Assembly: GCF_010183535.1 (NCBI RefSeq)
Contig: NC_071333.1
Coordinates: 15,560,587 to 15,624,586 of the forward strand
Length of the DNA: 64,000 bases
Reading direction: 5' to 3'
From: Caenorhabditis remanei
Taxonomy: Eukaryota > Nematoda > Chromadorea > Rhabditida > Rhabditidae
Shown: positions 47,304 to 58,397 of the stretch, piece by piece
Numbering within the stretch: the first letter of the stretch is position 1
How the letters are laid out: each line of letters opens with the position of its first letter
Made by a program: the position numbers and the translations under genes
The notes under the pieces: generated by a model
Seen by the model: the letters and a program-made list of their open reading frames with translations, nothing else
Databases searched by the model: none
What the model was told of the DNA's origin: nothing

Positions 47304-49527
47304 TTAAAACACCCATTCTAAATCGCTTGGCCAGGTCGGGAAAAGTCCTTCTGCTTCTCGGTGGGCAATAATCACCATCTTCGATTGTTCCAGCAAAGAG
47401 TCGACAGCGCTGATTGTGTTCCGGAAGTGTTGGATGTTCTTCTGCAATTTAAATATTATAATGCGCACAGTACATACATTGATTACCTGAAATTCCGCAC
47501 TGTTGTCAATGCAACACAATTCCTCTCTCAGTTTCGGCACTTCCGTTTTGAAGTATAGAATCATACTTTTTTGAGCGGTTCCATCGGGGCTATGTTGGTA
47601 GTGAGTTTCCTGCAATAAAATGTTTATGCTATTTCAAACTGTGAATCGGTATATAACCAATTTCTGAAGAATCCACCCAAAGCCAAAATCAAGCAGCATT
47701 TGCTCAGAAAACTGGGAACGAGTGAGGGACTTTAGAATCATCTGAAATAATGTTAAGGGTGTTAGTTGTTGTTAGTGGACATAAAGGTTAGAAGATAAGC
47801 AATGCGTATTACAGAAGACTCAAGGAAAAAGATAGAAGAGGTTCTAGAATTTTTGGGGGCCTAAAATAGTATGAGATAACATTAAAGTAGAGTTGGAGAA
47901 ATATTTGGAGAAAATAATCGGTGTAATTCTCGATTTGGTGGAGCTATAAACCCATAAAAGTTTTAACGGCACTTTTTTGCATTCAGTGTGTGTATGCATG
48001 GCGAAAACCAAAAAAACTAGAAAAAGAGAAACCCAATTGTCTTTAGGTTATCTGAATATCTTCACTCCGTCCTCCGCGTCAAGAAATTTTTCAGTTTCAT
48101 TCTCTGAAAAACTGTCGCTAATTATTTCTGTATCAATTTGATTTGATTTAATTTATTGCTACAAAAAGACAAACAGTGAAATACAAAAGACATGAAAAGT
48201 CCCTCACGAGACAATTTCGAGTAAAAATTGAAAAAGGCCAAGAACGTCAGAAAGCGAGGGAGCATAGAAACGATAAAACAAGGACTATAATTAAAACAGG
48301 CATAATGACATGAAAAAAGCAAATAGCCGAACAAATGCTAATTAAAAAATAACTAAATAAACATGAGATCAAAGAAGTAATACATTAGAAACGAAAGATG
48401 GTTGAGTCAATCAGAGTTTGAAATTGGGAAGGAAAATGGAGGAAAATATTACTCTTGGCTACGATGGTACTCAAGATGGGAAGAATGAAAGAGAAAGATT
48501 TATCGGAGAGGAGAGAGAAATAAATGACGGTCATGGTCTTCTAGATGACGATTAACTGAACTCAAATTTTTACAGAAAAATTTGCAACAAGAAATCATGC
48601 AACAAGAAGTTGACATACAAAAAATGCAAGACATAAGTTCATATTCTGAAAAACTGAAAAATTTAAGGACGAGGACAAATTGATACGAAGACAGTGGTTT
48701 GGTGAATGCTGCCAATGTTCCAAGGAAATTCGAGGTGTAGAGATCTGAAAACTACCAGGGTTGCCAAAGCAGTGGATGAAAGAATCCTAAGGTATTGCGG
48801 CCTCGTTGTGCCACATTGTTATAAATGGGCGAAAAACCCGCATAATCATCTGTTTGTGAGCGTCAGATGTTGTGATCCCAAACAATTGATCCCCGCATCC
48901 GCAACACACCTAGATTTCAATCACCCACCTTCTACGCCATTCTTCACGTCGCATGTGCAGTTGGAACTCTGAAAAGAGAACGTTTATAGAAAACCGAACG
49001 TGCTTAGAGAATTTTGTGAATTTGGAATTACTTTGTTTGCGCGGATTTATTTAAAATGAACTGTACTGTTTATTTTTGAGAAACAAGAAGCTATTGACAT
49101 TACTTATTAAAGTTCTAGTTATAAGAAGATGTGACGTTCTGAAAGAGGAAGTGTTCTAACGTCAACTCAAACTACTATACGCAAAAACATTAAAAAAAAC
49201 AATAAAAGCCATTTCCCAGAATTTTGCTAGCTTTTGAAAATATCAAAAAAATCAAAACGTCACGTTAAACTATGCTTAAGACTAGGAGCTCATTTCAGTG
49301 GTACATACCTTCAGTGTCCTCAACTCTGCTATAACGGACAGATACTGTGAGAGAATAAAATTTCGACAAGGATTTTCCAAAAATATATATCGCGGGCTGG
49401 AATGAAAATGCGGCAGAAGATCGCGCCGATAAAGTTGCAGCTGATTTTGCAACAGGCAACATTGAAATTCAAGATTAACTCGTATTTTATCGCTGTTTTC
49501 AACTTTTTGCTGTATTGTATTTTTCAT
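47304..49527 (-). CDS. Putative TFIIS N-terminal (LW)-like domain protein
   Basis: Exons 49309-49527, 47658-47741, 47487-47609 and 47304-47441, all joining in phase 0, give 187 aa. The ATG at 49527 follows an acceptor-like GTGTTTTAG by 10 bases. Residues about 65-125 (LRTLKMILKSLTRSQFSEQM, then LLDFGFGWILQKLETHYQ and TAQKSMILYFKTEVPKLR) fit the helical TFIIS-N/LW pattern: a short leucine helix, then LL.x.G.G..l.kL, then a k.a..l....k helix. This domain occurs in elongation and Mediator-linked factors. There is no zinc ribbon, so it is not TFIIS itself. Intron 1 is 1.6 kb and may hide another exon. The family call is by eye and uncertain; the gene model is better supported than the function. 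Confidence 0.55.
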
Positions 49528-49713
49528 GTTTAATCGACTAAAACACAAACTTATCTTGGAACTCAATGTTGCCCGTTAAAAACAAAACTGGAATTTTATC
49601 CGCATCGCTTGCCGTTTGAGCTCCGCCTACTTGCGTTTCAGTCCAAGAATTGTTTAGGAAATCCGTGTCAAAACTTTATTTTTTCACTGTAGTTGTTCGT
49701 GCAGATGCCGCCA

Positions 49714-50054
49714 TTATCTAATCTGCAACGTCCAGCTATCGAACAGCATTGTCGCAGTTTTCTGAAAAAAAAAAAACACAGGCCACAAATTGAGCAGTTG
49801 CCACAGTGGGCTGGAAGTCAGAAAGAATGGATGGTCACCGGTTTTTGAAAAGGGAGTCATAGGGATATTTTGTACACGTGGATAATGGAACCCGTATGAT
49901 ATGGGCAATTGGCAAGAACAAAGCGGCCGGCAAGAAAGAAGGGGGTGTGGCGTCGGTTTTAGAAAAAACCGACCTGTGTAATAAAACTGCTCTCGGTTTT
50001 CAAGTCTTGTCGATAGATAACGTGGCGAATGTATGATGATGGAAGAAATCGTAT
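49714..50054 (-). CDS. Two-exon fragment of the repeated small-gene cluster (unit Y3)
   Basis: Exon 49974-50054 (81 nt) reads IRFLPSSYIRHVIYRQDLKT..., and the final exon 49714-49761 reads KTATMLFDSWTLQIR-stop. Both are in phase 0 around structured intron 49762-49973. The upstream partner exon is unclear, so this may be the end of a longer gene, an alternative exon pair or a decayed copy. The acceptor of the first exon is the conserved GTGGCAAG...TTTTCAG type. Confidence 0.35.
49762..49973 (-). repeat. Structured intron 1: donor hairpin GTCGGTTTT-TTCT-AAAACCGAC
   Basis: On the minus strand the intron begins exactly with a 9-bp perfect hairpin (49952-49973) followed by GCCACAC. It ends with a TTTGTGGCCTGTG block, a T run and CAG. 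Relative to the other copies the stem has A-to-G matched by T-to-C, so pairing is preserved. Confidence 0.7.
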
Positions 50055-50334
50055 CTGAAAAGAAAAAATACTTGCCACGGATAGTGAATAAGATACCGTT
50101 GTGGTTTCTGAAGATTGGCATTACAGAGGCAATAGAATAAGATCAGTGTTTGTACAGAGGTTCGAGCATCATTTAAAATACTAGTTTCAGAGGGATGAAA
50201 TGGAGATGAGATGAGTTTCTCCTGGCAGGGGTCAGAGGGGAGGAGTCAGAGGGGTGAGAAGGGGAGGGGGTATAATCTTGAGGGGAGTTTCAAGAATATG
50301 GCGTTTGTGGCGTCAGTCCCGTAGGAGAACTGAC
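50055..50334 (-). repeat. Structured intron 2: imperfect donor hairpin GTCAGT...ACTGAC
   Basis: The donor hairpin at 50312-50334 has a 6-bp outer stem, then GCCACAAACG. The 3' end carries CCGTGGCAAGTATTTTTTCT before CAG. Tandem GGGGTCAGAGG-type sequence (plus strand 50225-50275) fills the middle. Confidence 0.65.
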
Positions 50335-50395
50335 CTTGTGTCGCATCAATTCGTTCTCATTGAAACTTGAAATGGTTGATTTGAAGGTCCGTTAC

Positions 50396-50983
50396 CTGAA
50401 ATAAAGAAAAAATTGCCATACAATCGAAGTAGCAGCGTTTAAGCAGAAACAAAACATTTTGCAAATTTACGCTGATAACTTTGTCTGCCATACTGAAGTA
50501 AACCTTGTTTTGATGACATAACCTTTTTTTAGAAAATCACGAAACTGTTTTCACGGTTTTCCAATATTTCCTAGAAACAAAAAACTGTATGATGAAAGTT
50601 TTAACCAAGAATTCGGTAAAATTCAAAGTGTTCACATGAACTTTTGGGATGGAATACTGTAGAAAAAGTGTTCCGACAAAAATATTCAGCATAATTGTTT
50701 CTGGTTACGGTAGAATGGTGAAATTTTTTCTATTCTACTTTTTAAGGTGACTGAAAACTGATTATTCTTACTACAGAGTAACCGAAATTAGCAGAATTCT
50801 ACCGTGTTAGGAAAAAAACTTGCAGGCTTCTCTGGTAAAACTATGAATGCTTATTTTGTTAGCAGGCACCAATTTTCAATTGCCTAGGTGTCTTGAAAAA
50901 CGTTCCGTTGCTGCGATTGCCAATATTGAAAGAAGCGTTCAAGCAAGCAAGTTTGTGGCGTCAGTTTAACCTGGAAACTGACC
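50396..50983 (-). repeat. Structured intron 3: donor hairpin GTCAGTTT...AAACTGAC
   Basis: The hairpin at 50961-50983 (8-bp stem, 7-nt loop) is followed by GCCACAAAC. The 3' end has the related GTATGGCAATTTTTTCTTTA before TTTCAG at 50396. It is longer than the other copies (588 nt). Confidence 0.6.
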
Positions 50984-51074
50984 GTTCCAGATTGCTGTAG
51001 TTGGCGGAGAGGGGTATTTGATTGTACAGTGAGATGTTAAGATGAAATACGGTACAAGATGATCGGCGTGTAAT
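50984..51074 (-). other. Exon-like segment of unit X3
   Basis: It lies between a CATATTTTCAG acceptor and the donor of structured intron 3. Two frames are open across it, so no single reading can be preferred. It corresponds by position and flanks to 55874-55974 and 60817-60913, but the exon sequence itself is diverged. Confidence 0.35.
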
Positions 51075-51290
51075 CTGAAAATATGAGAGATGACTCAACT
51101 GTATGGTTGAGCCTTGAGGGGATCACGACACTTCACCGTTAGAATTCTATGTTTCCTGTCATGAAGCGCGTATATACAGCAAATAGCGTTTCTCCTGAGA
51201 TAAATTTCCATGCTATTTTTAGTCATTCGTTTTACTAAACATTAAATGTCCTGATCAACTCAACTTAGAAATAACTGCATTCTTATCAGC
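51075..51290 (-). repeat. Second intron-family repeat, copy 1 (diverged)
   Basis: It shares GAGTTGACTC-type, CTTCACCGTTAGAATTCTATG and ATCAACTCAACTT blocks with copies at 55975-56200, 56255-56500 and 60914-61160. On the minus strand each ends in (T/C)ATATTTTCAG. Confidence 0.65.
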
Positions 51291-52038
51291 TGACAGAAGT
51301 CCTGTGACGAGACACGTATTTTGTTTGCGGGAAATAATCCATAGAAGTAGGAATGTGAATAGTGAAGATAAAACTCGGATTTCAGTTTTTCTGTCCTAAC
51401 CATCTCTCAGCATAACTGACCTGAATAAGTCCAACATGACCCAGAAATGGATAGCTGTACTTGACTTGCACGGCCAGAGTAGTTCCAAAAGATGGTCAAT
51501 ACGGAAGAAATCTGTAATTATAATCGATAACTTAACTGTATAGTTGACCCTGGAGGGAGACACAAAATTCAGGGTCCTTAGCAACTCATCTTAAAATCGC
51601 AATTCCAAGTAAACTACGCTCCTCTAGGCAAGATATCTTCGTTGCGATTCTATTGATAGTTATTTGCAGTTGGTTTCTTCGTACCTTTCCAGAGGAAGCA
51701 GAATTCTGAAAGAATAATAGCTAAGTTCTGGAGTTATGCCCTATTAAACTCATCTCAACTGTATGACAAATTCTATAGCGCGTTTGTATCATTTTGCTGC
51801 TCATCTTCGTTCAATGAGTTCCTTGCAAGAGAATTGGTTTGGTGTTGACACGTACCAAAACATCCAAAGGAGAGATGTTCCTCATCCCGTTGTTGGAACG
51901 ACACTAAAGTTCTAAATGACAATTAAAGTGAAGATATAGTCAGGAAATAAATCCTTGGCTTTTTAAACATAATTGATGAAAAAATTACATTACAATATTT
52001 ATTTTTTATAAACACTTGTCAATTTCAATTTTTCTTCT
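51291..52038. other. Spacer with weak repeat similarity
   Basis: Includes AATTCTGCTTCCTCTGG after a TTCTTTCAG acceptor (minus, near 51705), similar to AATTCGTCGCCGCCTGG near 61250. This supports a segmental duplication. No gene model. Confidence 0.35.
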
Positions 52039-52386
52039 CTATTCGTCTAACACTTTTCTCCATTTGGTAATCCGGTGGTTGATGACGGCGGCATTACCCT
52101 GTAACTGATGTTGTGTTAGTTTCAACCAATAATTTGTTACCTCGTCAATGGGGCCACTTTCAACCTCTTCAATTCCTTTCAAGATTTTCTTGATTTCCTC
52201 GTTCTTTTTTTTGAGGGTTCCATCTTCAATCGGCTCTGGGCGGAGAGCATTGACCTAGAAGTTCTTGGAACTAGTACAAGTAATATCTGATAATTTTAAC
52301 CATAGGAAACAGAAACTTACCGCCCTTTCATGGATGATCTCCAGATCAGACCGCACCTGGAAGACGGATGGTGGGAGTGGTTGCAT
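52039..52386 (-). CDS. Small coiled-helix protein, paralogue C of the cluster
   Basis: Exons 52321-52386, 52141-52254 and 52039-52098, all phase 0, give 79 aa. It reads MQPLPPSVFQVRSDLEIIHE, then TLKKKNEEIKKILKGIEEVE, and ends NHRITKWRKVLDE. It is mainly helical and charged, with no TM segment or signal peptide. The first exon is 66 nt with a GCG|GTAAG donor, and ATTACAG lies two bases before the ATG. The gene at 56826-57243 has the same three features and similar protein, so the two are paralogues. The terminal helix is loosely like the last TFIIS-N helix. Function unknown. Confidence 0.65.
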
Positions 52387-54395
52387 GACTGTAATGAGAG
52401 TAACGTTGATGGTTAGTTTGTCAGTTGGTTAACGAGGCGAACAGAGAAAATGGATAACGATAAAAAGAAAAAGGTTAGGAAAATTAGACAAGCAAAAAAA
52501 GGAAAAAACTATAACTTTTGATTCAAACGACAACCTTGGAAATCTAAAGAAAACTGTACTGCAATCAAAAATTGAACTTTTATAGAACTTCAAAGGTAGA
52601 AAATATGCTAAACTCTTTAATACAGTATTCCGTTTTCTTCAGATATCTTACAAAGGAATTTTTTGGAGACGCGGCTTTAAAAGATATAAGTTTATTATAG
52701 GTATTTTCGTCTACGGGGAGTCCATTTCTGTCATTAAAACCGGTCAAAAGTGAAACGAGTTAGTAGCTCTCCAACATTTCATATGGTTAAACTTTTTCGC
52801 TTTGAATTCCGAATCGGTGTACGCAAAGGTGTTCTTATTTTTCCTACGTACAAGCACATTCCATGTGAAAAAACTTACTCATCATAGTAGAAAGTGCCTA
52901 TAACCTGATTTGCAGATCGTTAAAAACTGCGTTTCCAAAGACTTCCCTTGTGAGGTCATCGTTTCAATCGAAGAAAAATTAGGATATTAGAAGAAAAAAT
53001 ATCAGGCATGAAATGAAAAAACAAAAGTTGGAAGATAAGAAAACAGAAGCTGTTAAAACAGTGATTATGAGAAAATAATAAAAACATATCCGGAGATTGG
53101 CTCGAAGTTCGAAAATCAGTCCAAAATGAACATGCTCAAAAAATCACGGTTAGGAAAAAAGAAGCGAAAAAAAAAGAAAAAAGGAAAAAGGAGAAACGGT
53201 GGAAAACGAGATTTGGGTTCTTGATATCACGGATATGATAAACTGATAACGTTTCGCTAGCCACTACTACTCAAAAACCGGACGATAAGAACCTTTAACT
53301 ACGCAGTGCAACCCAGCTTGTAATCACACAAAATCAAAATCCTGGAATCGCATTTTTCGTACAGTTATGTTTACTGTTACCCAGACTTGCAACGAGCCGG
53401 GCTATTTGAGATTTTTCACCGATCCGTTCGACCCGGGTCATAGTACAAAAATGTGAAATTTTGAATTTTTTCGAAAATTGTTTGATTTTATTGCAAAAAA
53501 GTAGAATTTTCGGCTTTGTTTTTGAATATCATTAGAAACTCAAGCGTGCATAGGGTTTTCAACTGACTCCGGGCCGATATTTTGCAAGTCTGCTGTTACC
53601 AGCCACATAGACCCAACAAAATTCTAGCAATCACCAATTGATTACTCAAATAACGATCCACATCACAGTGACATTAACCCCCCTCTCTCTCTCTCTTTTT
53701 TTAATCCACGTCCTGAGTTATGTTTACTTGATGAGCCCTCCCCCATTGTTATCCCTAATTCTAAAAACAAGTTAACACGTTCCTAACAAAGAAACCATTC
53801 TACAATTACTAACATCACTCAAATTAAAGAACATGCACTCACACACACAAACAAAAACACCACTCCATTCTCTAACACTCCAGTCATTAAAAAATAGTTT
53901 AAAAAAGAAGCGTACTGGTCTGTAACAAGTCGTGTCACAGTGTCTTTCCTTCTTTCATCTCCCAATTATCTAATTGTCGGCAAAAGACATTGGTAGTTTT
54001 GAATATTCGTCGATGGCTGCAAAAAATTCAGTTTTTCAAAAAAATAGGTCTTAATGACGCTTTTGTCCATTTTCTAGAATTTCATAGATACAGGATGGAA
54101 GCTGGATTACTTTTTTCATACAATCAATCAAAATTTGCGCAAGTTCAGATAGCAGGGGATCAAAGGGTATAAAAACAGCTTTAGCTAAGAAAAGTGAACT
54201 TCTCAAAATAAGGGAGTTTTATTTATCAAACTCACTTTTTGTGGCAAGCAATTGGTTGATCGTGCAGTATATTTGAAACAGTTACTGGTCTTCACTATAA
54301 AGAGTAGCAGTTGTCGAAGTAAGGAAAGAACAGTTGTTGCGCGGCGTCAGCAGAAGAATCTCGATGCAGTTCAAACTGTATTGCCGAAATTCCAG
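52387..54395. other. Region upstream of paralogue C
   Basis: No exon is supported. It contains the hAT MITE at 53382-53592, purine-rich runs near 53150-53210 and AT-rich DNA. Confidence 0.45.
53382..53592. mobile_element. hAT-type MITE (CAGACTTGCAA family)
   Basis: This 211-bp element has perfect 11-bp inverted ends CAGACTTGCAA / TTGCAAGTCTG and a perfect 8-bp target duplication CTGTTACC (53374-53381 and 53593-53600). The core contains GCCGGGC and GGGCCG blocks as in 7993-8212. No coding capacity. Confidence 0.93.
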
Positions 54396-54731
54396 TCACC
54401 AGTCTTGTGAAGTCTGAAAAGAAAAATACACTTGCCACAGGAATAGAATAGAAAACGAAAGAATTATTCGGAGGGACTAGAGAATAATACTGGCAAGAAA
54501 GAATAGTACGCGGAGTTCAGACGGGAGACAACGTTGGATTTCAGAGGGTGGATAAATTTGTAATTCAGACGGTGGAAGACATTGGAGTTTAGACGGGGGG
54601 AGTGGCGTCAGTTTAATAAGTAAACTGACCTTGTTAAACTGTTGTGCCATTGATATCCTTAGGTTCATCTTAGGCGATTGGCTTGTTCGCGTCGCAGAAT
54701 GAAGATATGTATACAGTCTTGATGAAGTTAT
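54396..54731 (-). CDS. Exon pair of the repeated small-gene cluster (unit Y2)
   Basis: Exon 54630-54731 (102 nt, phase 0) reads ITSSRLYTYLHSATRTSQSP then MAQQFNK. After the structured intron, exon 54396-54413 continues TSQDW and stops. If unspliced, the frame runs on through PPSELQ-like 8-residue repeats to 54477, so coding without splicing is an alternative. Its upstream acceptor (TGCGGAAGG...CATTTCAG) is of the conserved type. Gene boundaries unknown. Confidence 0.35.
54414..54629 (-). repeat. Structured intron 4: donor hairpin GTCAGTTTA-CTTAT-TAAACTGAC
   Basis: A perfect 9-bp stem (54607-54629) starts at the donor and is followed by GCCACTCCC. The intron ends CTGTGGCAAGTGTATTTTTC then TTTTCAG. 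The middle has four imperfect copies of a 24-base CCGTCTGAA-type unit. Confidence 0.78.
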
Positions 54732-55652
54732 CTGAAATGAGAAAAACACCTTCCGCAGAATCTGAATTGAAGCGATTTTTTGAAAAGCCAAAGCGTGGAA
54801 AGCTTGAGATAAACCACAAATATATTGTTCCTTTTAAACCCGATTCGGGTCTCTTTTTGTATAATTTCTTTATTGTATATTGTACTTTATCCTAACTCCG
54901 AAGATCAAACACCGAGCATCTTTTCTTATCATCGAATAGGAATTTAATAACAAAAGAATCCTTTATCAAACGAATCAATCTAAATTGAATTGAGTCATAG
55001 ATTTATTAAACTTTTCCTCCCCCGCTCTGTCTGGGAATGTATACACGCCCCCCTACCGACAGAGCTCATTCATATAAATAGCGAATCATATCGAAACGAT
55101 TTCTCATCTTTTTATATTTTCACCCAATTGTTATTTGTTAAATCTTATTGTTATTTTCTTAATTTATCTTTATAATAAAAGGTTTAATTACCCAAGTTTG
55201 AGGTCCTTCTTGAGACTGCGAAGTCGATGACGGACGGGAAGGCCGCGAAGCACCCGGCGGGTAACTCGGCCAGACGCTAGTAGATCTTTATATCCGACAG
55301 CCCTGGCTAAGAGGAACCCTGGGAATGGAGAAATTTATGGAAGATGTTGAGGCTGGCTTGGTAACAGCTCTCTACAGATCATCGCCCTGCAACCACGCAA
55401 ACCAGTGGGATGTGCGGATGATTCGGTACTAAAATCAGTACTGTAGAGAAATAACTGTACCTTGCTTGACCATACCCGAGTTGTGACTGCTCTCTGAGCG
55501 AACACTTTAATGGCCCCTCACAAAATAAGCTCCCCAGCAACTGGTGGCTCGGCCTAAGCCGGTAATTACCACTATTGCACCCCAGGCTCGCCACAACCAC
55601 TGCACACAACACACAAGCCAGACTCTCCAGGCACTGGGGAGAGTCAATTTAC
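54732..55652. other. Spacer between units
   Basis: AT-rich, with a GC-richer block at 55200-55640. No reading frame or exon I can defend. Confidence 0.35.
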
Positions 55653-55873
55653 CTTTAGACAAACATAGGAGTTGCCGCAATTTTAATAAGAAAATTAGCA
55701 ATATTGCTCGAAAAAAAAGGAATATTAGAATGCACCTCTAGACTAGAGTGTCTGGTATTCTCTGATAATCAGTAAGCAAAATGAGCAAGCAGAAAGCAAT
55801 TGTTAGAAGCGGACCAGAACTTTGAAGCGTTGAAACATTCAGATTTGTTGGCGTCAGTTTAACTAGAACTGAC
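55653..55873 (-). repeat. Structured intron 5: donor hairpin GTCAGTT...AACTGAC
   Basis: A 7-bp hairpin (55853-55873) starts at the donor and is followed by GCCAACA. The likely 3' end is TTGCGGCAACTCCTATGTTT then GTCTAAAG, a variant shared with AAATCGCGGCATTT...GTCTAAAG near 60611-60640. Confidence 0.55.
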
Positions 55874-55974
55874 CTTTCTACTGCTCCGGATGATGTTTGC
55901 ACATGATGAAGTTTGAGGAGAATCATCTTGAATTGCTGAGAAATAAAACCAACCAGGAATGATTGCGGAGAAAC
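55874..55974 (-). other. Exon-like segment of unit X2
   Basis: It starts after CTGATATTTTCAG and ends AAAG at the hairpin donor. Two frames are open. The first bases GTTTCTCCGCAATC resemble GTTTCTCGGCAATC of unit X1 (60913), and the rest is diverged. Confidence 0.4.
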
Positions 55975-56200
55975 CTGAAAATATCAGAGTTGACTCAACT
56001 GCATGGTCGAGCCTTGAGTTGATCATAACACTTCACCGTTAGAATACTATGTTTTTTATATGACCACGAGCTTGTATGTACATGAAATAGCATATCAACT
56101 AAGATACCATTCTAATGCTATTTTTATTTCTTTTAGCAGTAGGGAAAACATTAAGCATCCTAATCAACTCAACTTTGAAAAACTGGAACGGATCCATTTT
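55975..56200 (-). repeat. Second intron-family repeat, copy 2
   Basis: About 225 bp, strongly similar to copies 3 and 4. On the minus strand it has GTTGAGTTGATTAGGATGC early, and ATCAACTCAAGGCTCGACC with GTTGAGTCAAC near the TGATATTTTCAG acceptor. TTGAGTTGAT and ATCAACTCAA are exact complements. Confidence 0.8.
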
Positions 56201-56254
56201 GAATTGCTGAGCAATCCAGAAATGACATCAACCAGGAGAGAATTGCCGGGAAAT

Positions 56255-56500
56255 CTGAAAATATCAAAGTTGACTCAACTGCTTGGTCGAGCCTTGAGTT
56301 GACTATTGAACTGGACACTTCACCGTTAGAATACTATGTTTTTAATATGACCACGTGCTCGTATTTACATTAAATAGCATATCAACTAAGGTAAAATTCT
56401 AATGCTATTTTTTTCTCTGAACAGCAATAGGTAAAACATTAAGCATCCTAATCAACTCAACTTTGAAAAACTGGAACGGGTCCGTTTTGATCAGGTTTCC
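56255..56500 (-). repeat. Second intron-family repeat, copy 3
   Basis: It lies in tandem with copy 2 and is very similar. It ends in TTGATATTTTCAG, and the following bases (ATTTCCCGGCAATTC) match the exon starts of units X1 and X2. Confidence 0.8.
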
Positions 56501-56825
56501 GCTGGTCAAATGACGAGGGTATCTTGTACAGTTGTCTGGAAACCGGTGATTCCCTGAAACATGCTCAAAAATTCAAATTTCAACGATCTATTTTACCTAG
56601 CTGATATTGTGGCCAGTTGAGTTGTACGTGTTATTGAGAAGACCCGTTTTGAAAAGAAGTGTGAACGAGGAGAGAACCCCTAGGTAAAAGATGAAAAAAA
56701 AGTCGTGCAGCAAAGCTCTTGCCCCTTACGGGGTGAGGGGCAAGACAAAGAATGGCAAAGTTAGAATTAAATCCTTAATTACAAGTCATAGCAAGAGTTG
56801 GGTGAAATTTAAGCGCCTAATTTAT

Positions 56826-57243
56826 TCAAAAATTGGGAAAATCCACTATTTTCTGCTCAAGGTTAAGGCCCGCTTCAATAAGTGCGGGGACAAGATCAGT
56901 CTTCCTAGTGATGCGATCGAGAATGAAATCCCATGCTTTCATTTTTTCTCGGATTTTTGGTTCTTCGCTCTAAAATAAATAATTATTTTTCAAAACCACT
57001 CCCTAATAATTGTACCTCTTGAGTATTACTTTTGAATTCGTCTTGTATTTTTCTCAATATCAAAGAAATCAAATTATTCCGTTTGACTTCACTTCCCTGT
57101 GGGTTTTTTGGATCTTTGAAGAAGCAGTTGACCTGGAAACGAACGATCCATGCAATTGAGGTGCAAATCCACCTTACCGCTTTTTCACGGAGACTCTCCA
57201 AATCCACACGAAGTCGGAATACAATATTAGAAGAGTTGGTCAT
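56826..57243 (-). CDS. Small coiled-helix protein, paralogue D of the cluster
   Basis: Exons 57178-57243, 57016-57132 and 56826-56969, all phase 0, give 108 aa. It reads MTNSSNIVFRLRVDLESLRE, then VKRNNLISLILRKIQDEFKS, and ends LIEAGLNLEQKIVDFPNF. Exon 1 is 66 nt like paralogue C, with the same GCG|GTAA donor and ATTACAGCC before the ATG; exon 2 is 117 versus 114 nt. Intron 1 is only 45 bp and reading through it would stay open. The protein is charged and helical with no recognised family. C and D differ strongly in residues despite the same gene structure, suggesting fast divergence. Confidence 0.65.
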
Positions 57244-57947
57244 GGCTGTAATGACAAGTGAGTGATGTTTCAGGTGTTGAAATGAATGGAGCGAGTGAGA
57301 ATTGAAGAAGAAAGTCGTTATAAAGATAAAAAATATGCGTCAAACTGAAAGCTAACGGTAATTCGAATAGAGATAAGATATAGGTGATAAGGCAAGGGTG
57401 GATCTGATAGGTGCAAAACGGAAGCAAGATGACGGTGTGGGATGCATTGGTGAAAATCTGTGTGTGTGTGTGTCTGAGAAATAGACAAACGGGCGTTGTG
57501 GAACGGTGGAATGTGGCAAGACGTGTGGGACATTGGAAAACGTGAAAAAAAAGAAAATTAAGATGAATCTTTGAAAAAAATCAATGTCTCGCAAAACTGT
57601 TATTGTTCGGTGAACAAAACTCGCAGGACTGAATTAGCCTGGAAAAAGGTTCCAATTATTGAATCAACTATCAGATACACACACATACGAGGATATTTTC
57701 TCTCTCTCTCTCTTTTTTTTTCTCTCATTCACTTCATCCACTTACACCCCCAAGAAAAATAATAAAAAATGTTGGCGTACTGTTTGGTAACTTGATTTCC
57801 AGTCCACAATGCTTCCATGAAGGTGGCAGAGGCTGTTTCATCGACGAACTTGAATGGCATGTACATGCGTCACCAGAAATAAAATTTACAAAGGTTCGAA
57901 ACTTGAATAGCAACTTATTACCTTTTATTTTATACTGCTTGACGTTA

Positions 57948-58397
57948 TCAGAAGGTTCTGGAGACGGTGCACATCTTGTCCTGTCCTAACCTCTGGAAGT
58001 GAAGTTGTATTGCCTGGAAAGAAAGACACACTTGCCACGGGAGTAAAATAGGCTGGAGATCATATGACTTGGGAGTTTAGAGGGTAATACTGGCGTTTAG
58101 AGGGTGATACTGGAAATCAGAGGGTGGATTCAGAGGGTGGGGACAGACGAGTGAGAATAATATATACATGTAGGGGTCCGAGTAATTTTGTAGAGAGAAT
58201 ATGCAGTTGAATATAGATATGATGAGGGATAATTTAGAAAACGTGTGCGAGGAAGGGGTGGCGTCAGTTTAGTAGATAAACTGACCTTTTTTAACTTTTT
58301 GTGCAGTTGACATGTTGTGATGGTGAGAAGGATGCGAAGATTGAAATGTTGTAGAGATGAGATCTGTAATATTTCATCATTTTTTATTGATTCAAGT
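57948..58397 (-). CDS. Exon pair of the repeated small-gene cluster (unit Y1)
   Basis: Exon 58286-58397 (112 nt) reads LESIKNDEILQISSLQHFNL then CQLHKKLKK, ending in phase 0 at the hairpin donor. Exon 57948-58013 continues AIQLHFQRLGQDKMCTVSRT and stops. The second exon shares GCAATACA(A/G) with the equivalent position in unit Y2. The upstream exon is not identified. Could be the 3' part of a gene or a decaying copy. Confidence 0.4.
58014..58285 (-). repeat. Structured intron 6: donor hairpin GTCAGTTTA-TCTAC-TAAACTGAC
   Basis: A perfect 9-bp stem (58263-58285) at the donor is followed by GCCACCCC. The 3' end reads CCGTGGCAAGTGTGTCTTTC then TTTCCAG. The middle has CCACCCTCTGAA-type short repeats. 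Confidence 0.78.

Noticed and set aside
48706..48972. 88-codon plus-strand frame and a small minus-strand exon candidate inside intron 1 of the 47.3-49.5 kb gene
   Set aside because: The plus frame has no support, and the minus exon (about 40 nt) would break phase between exons that already join in phase 0.
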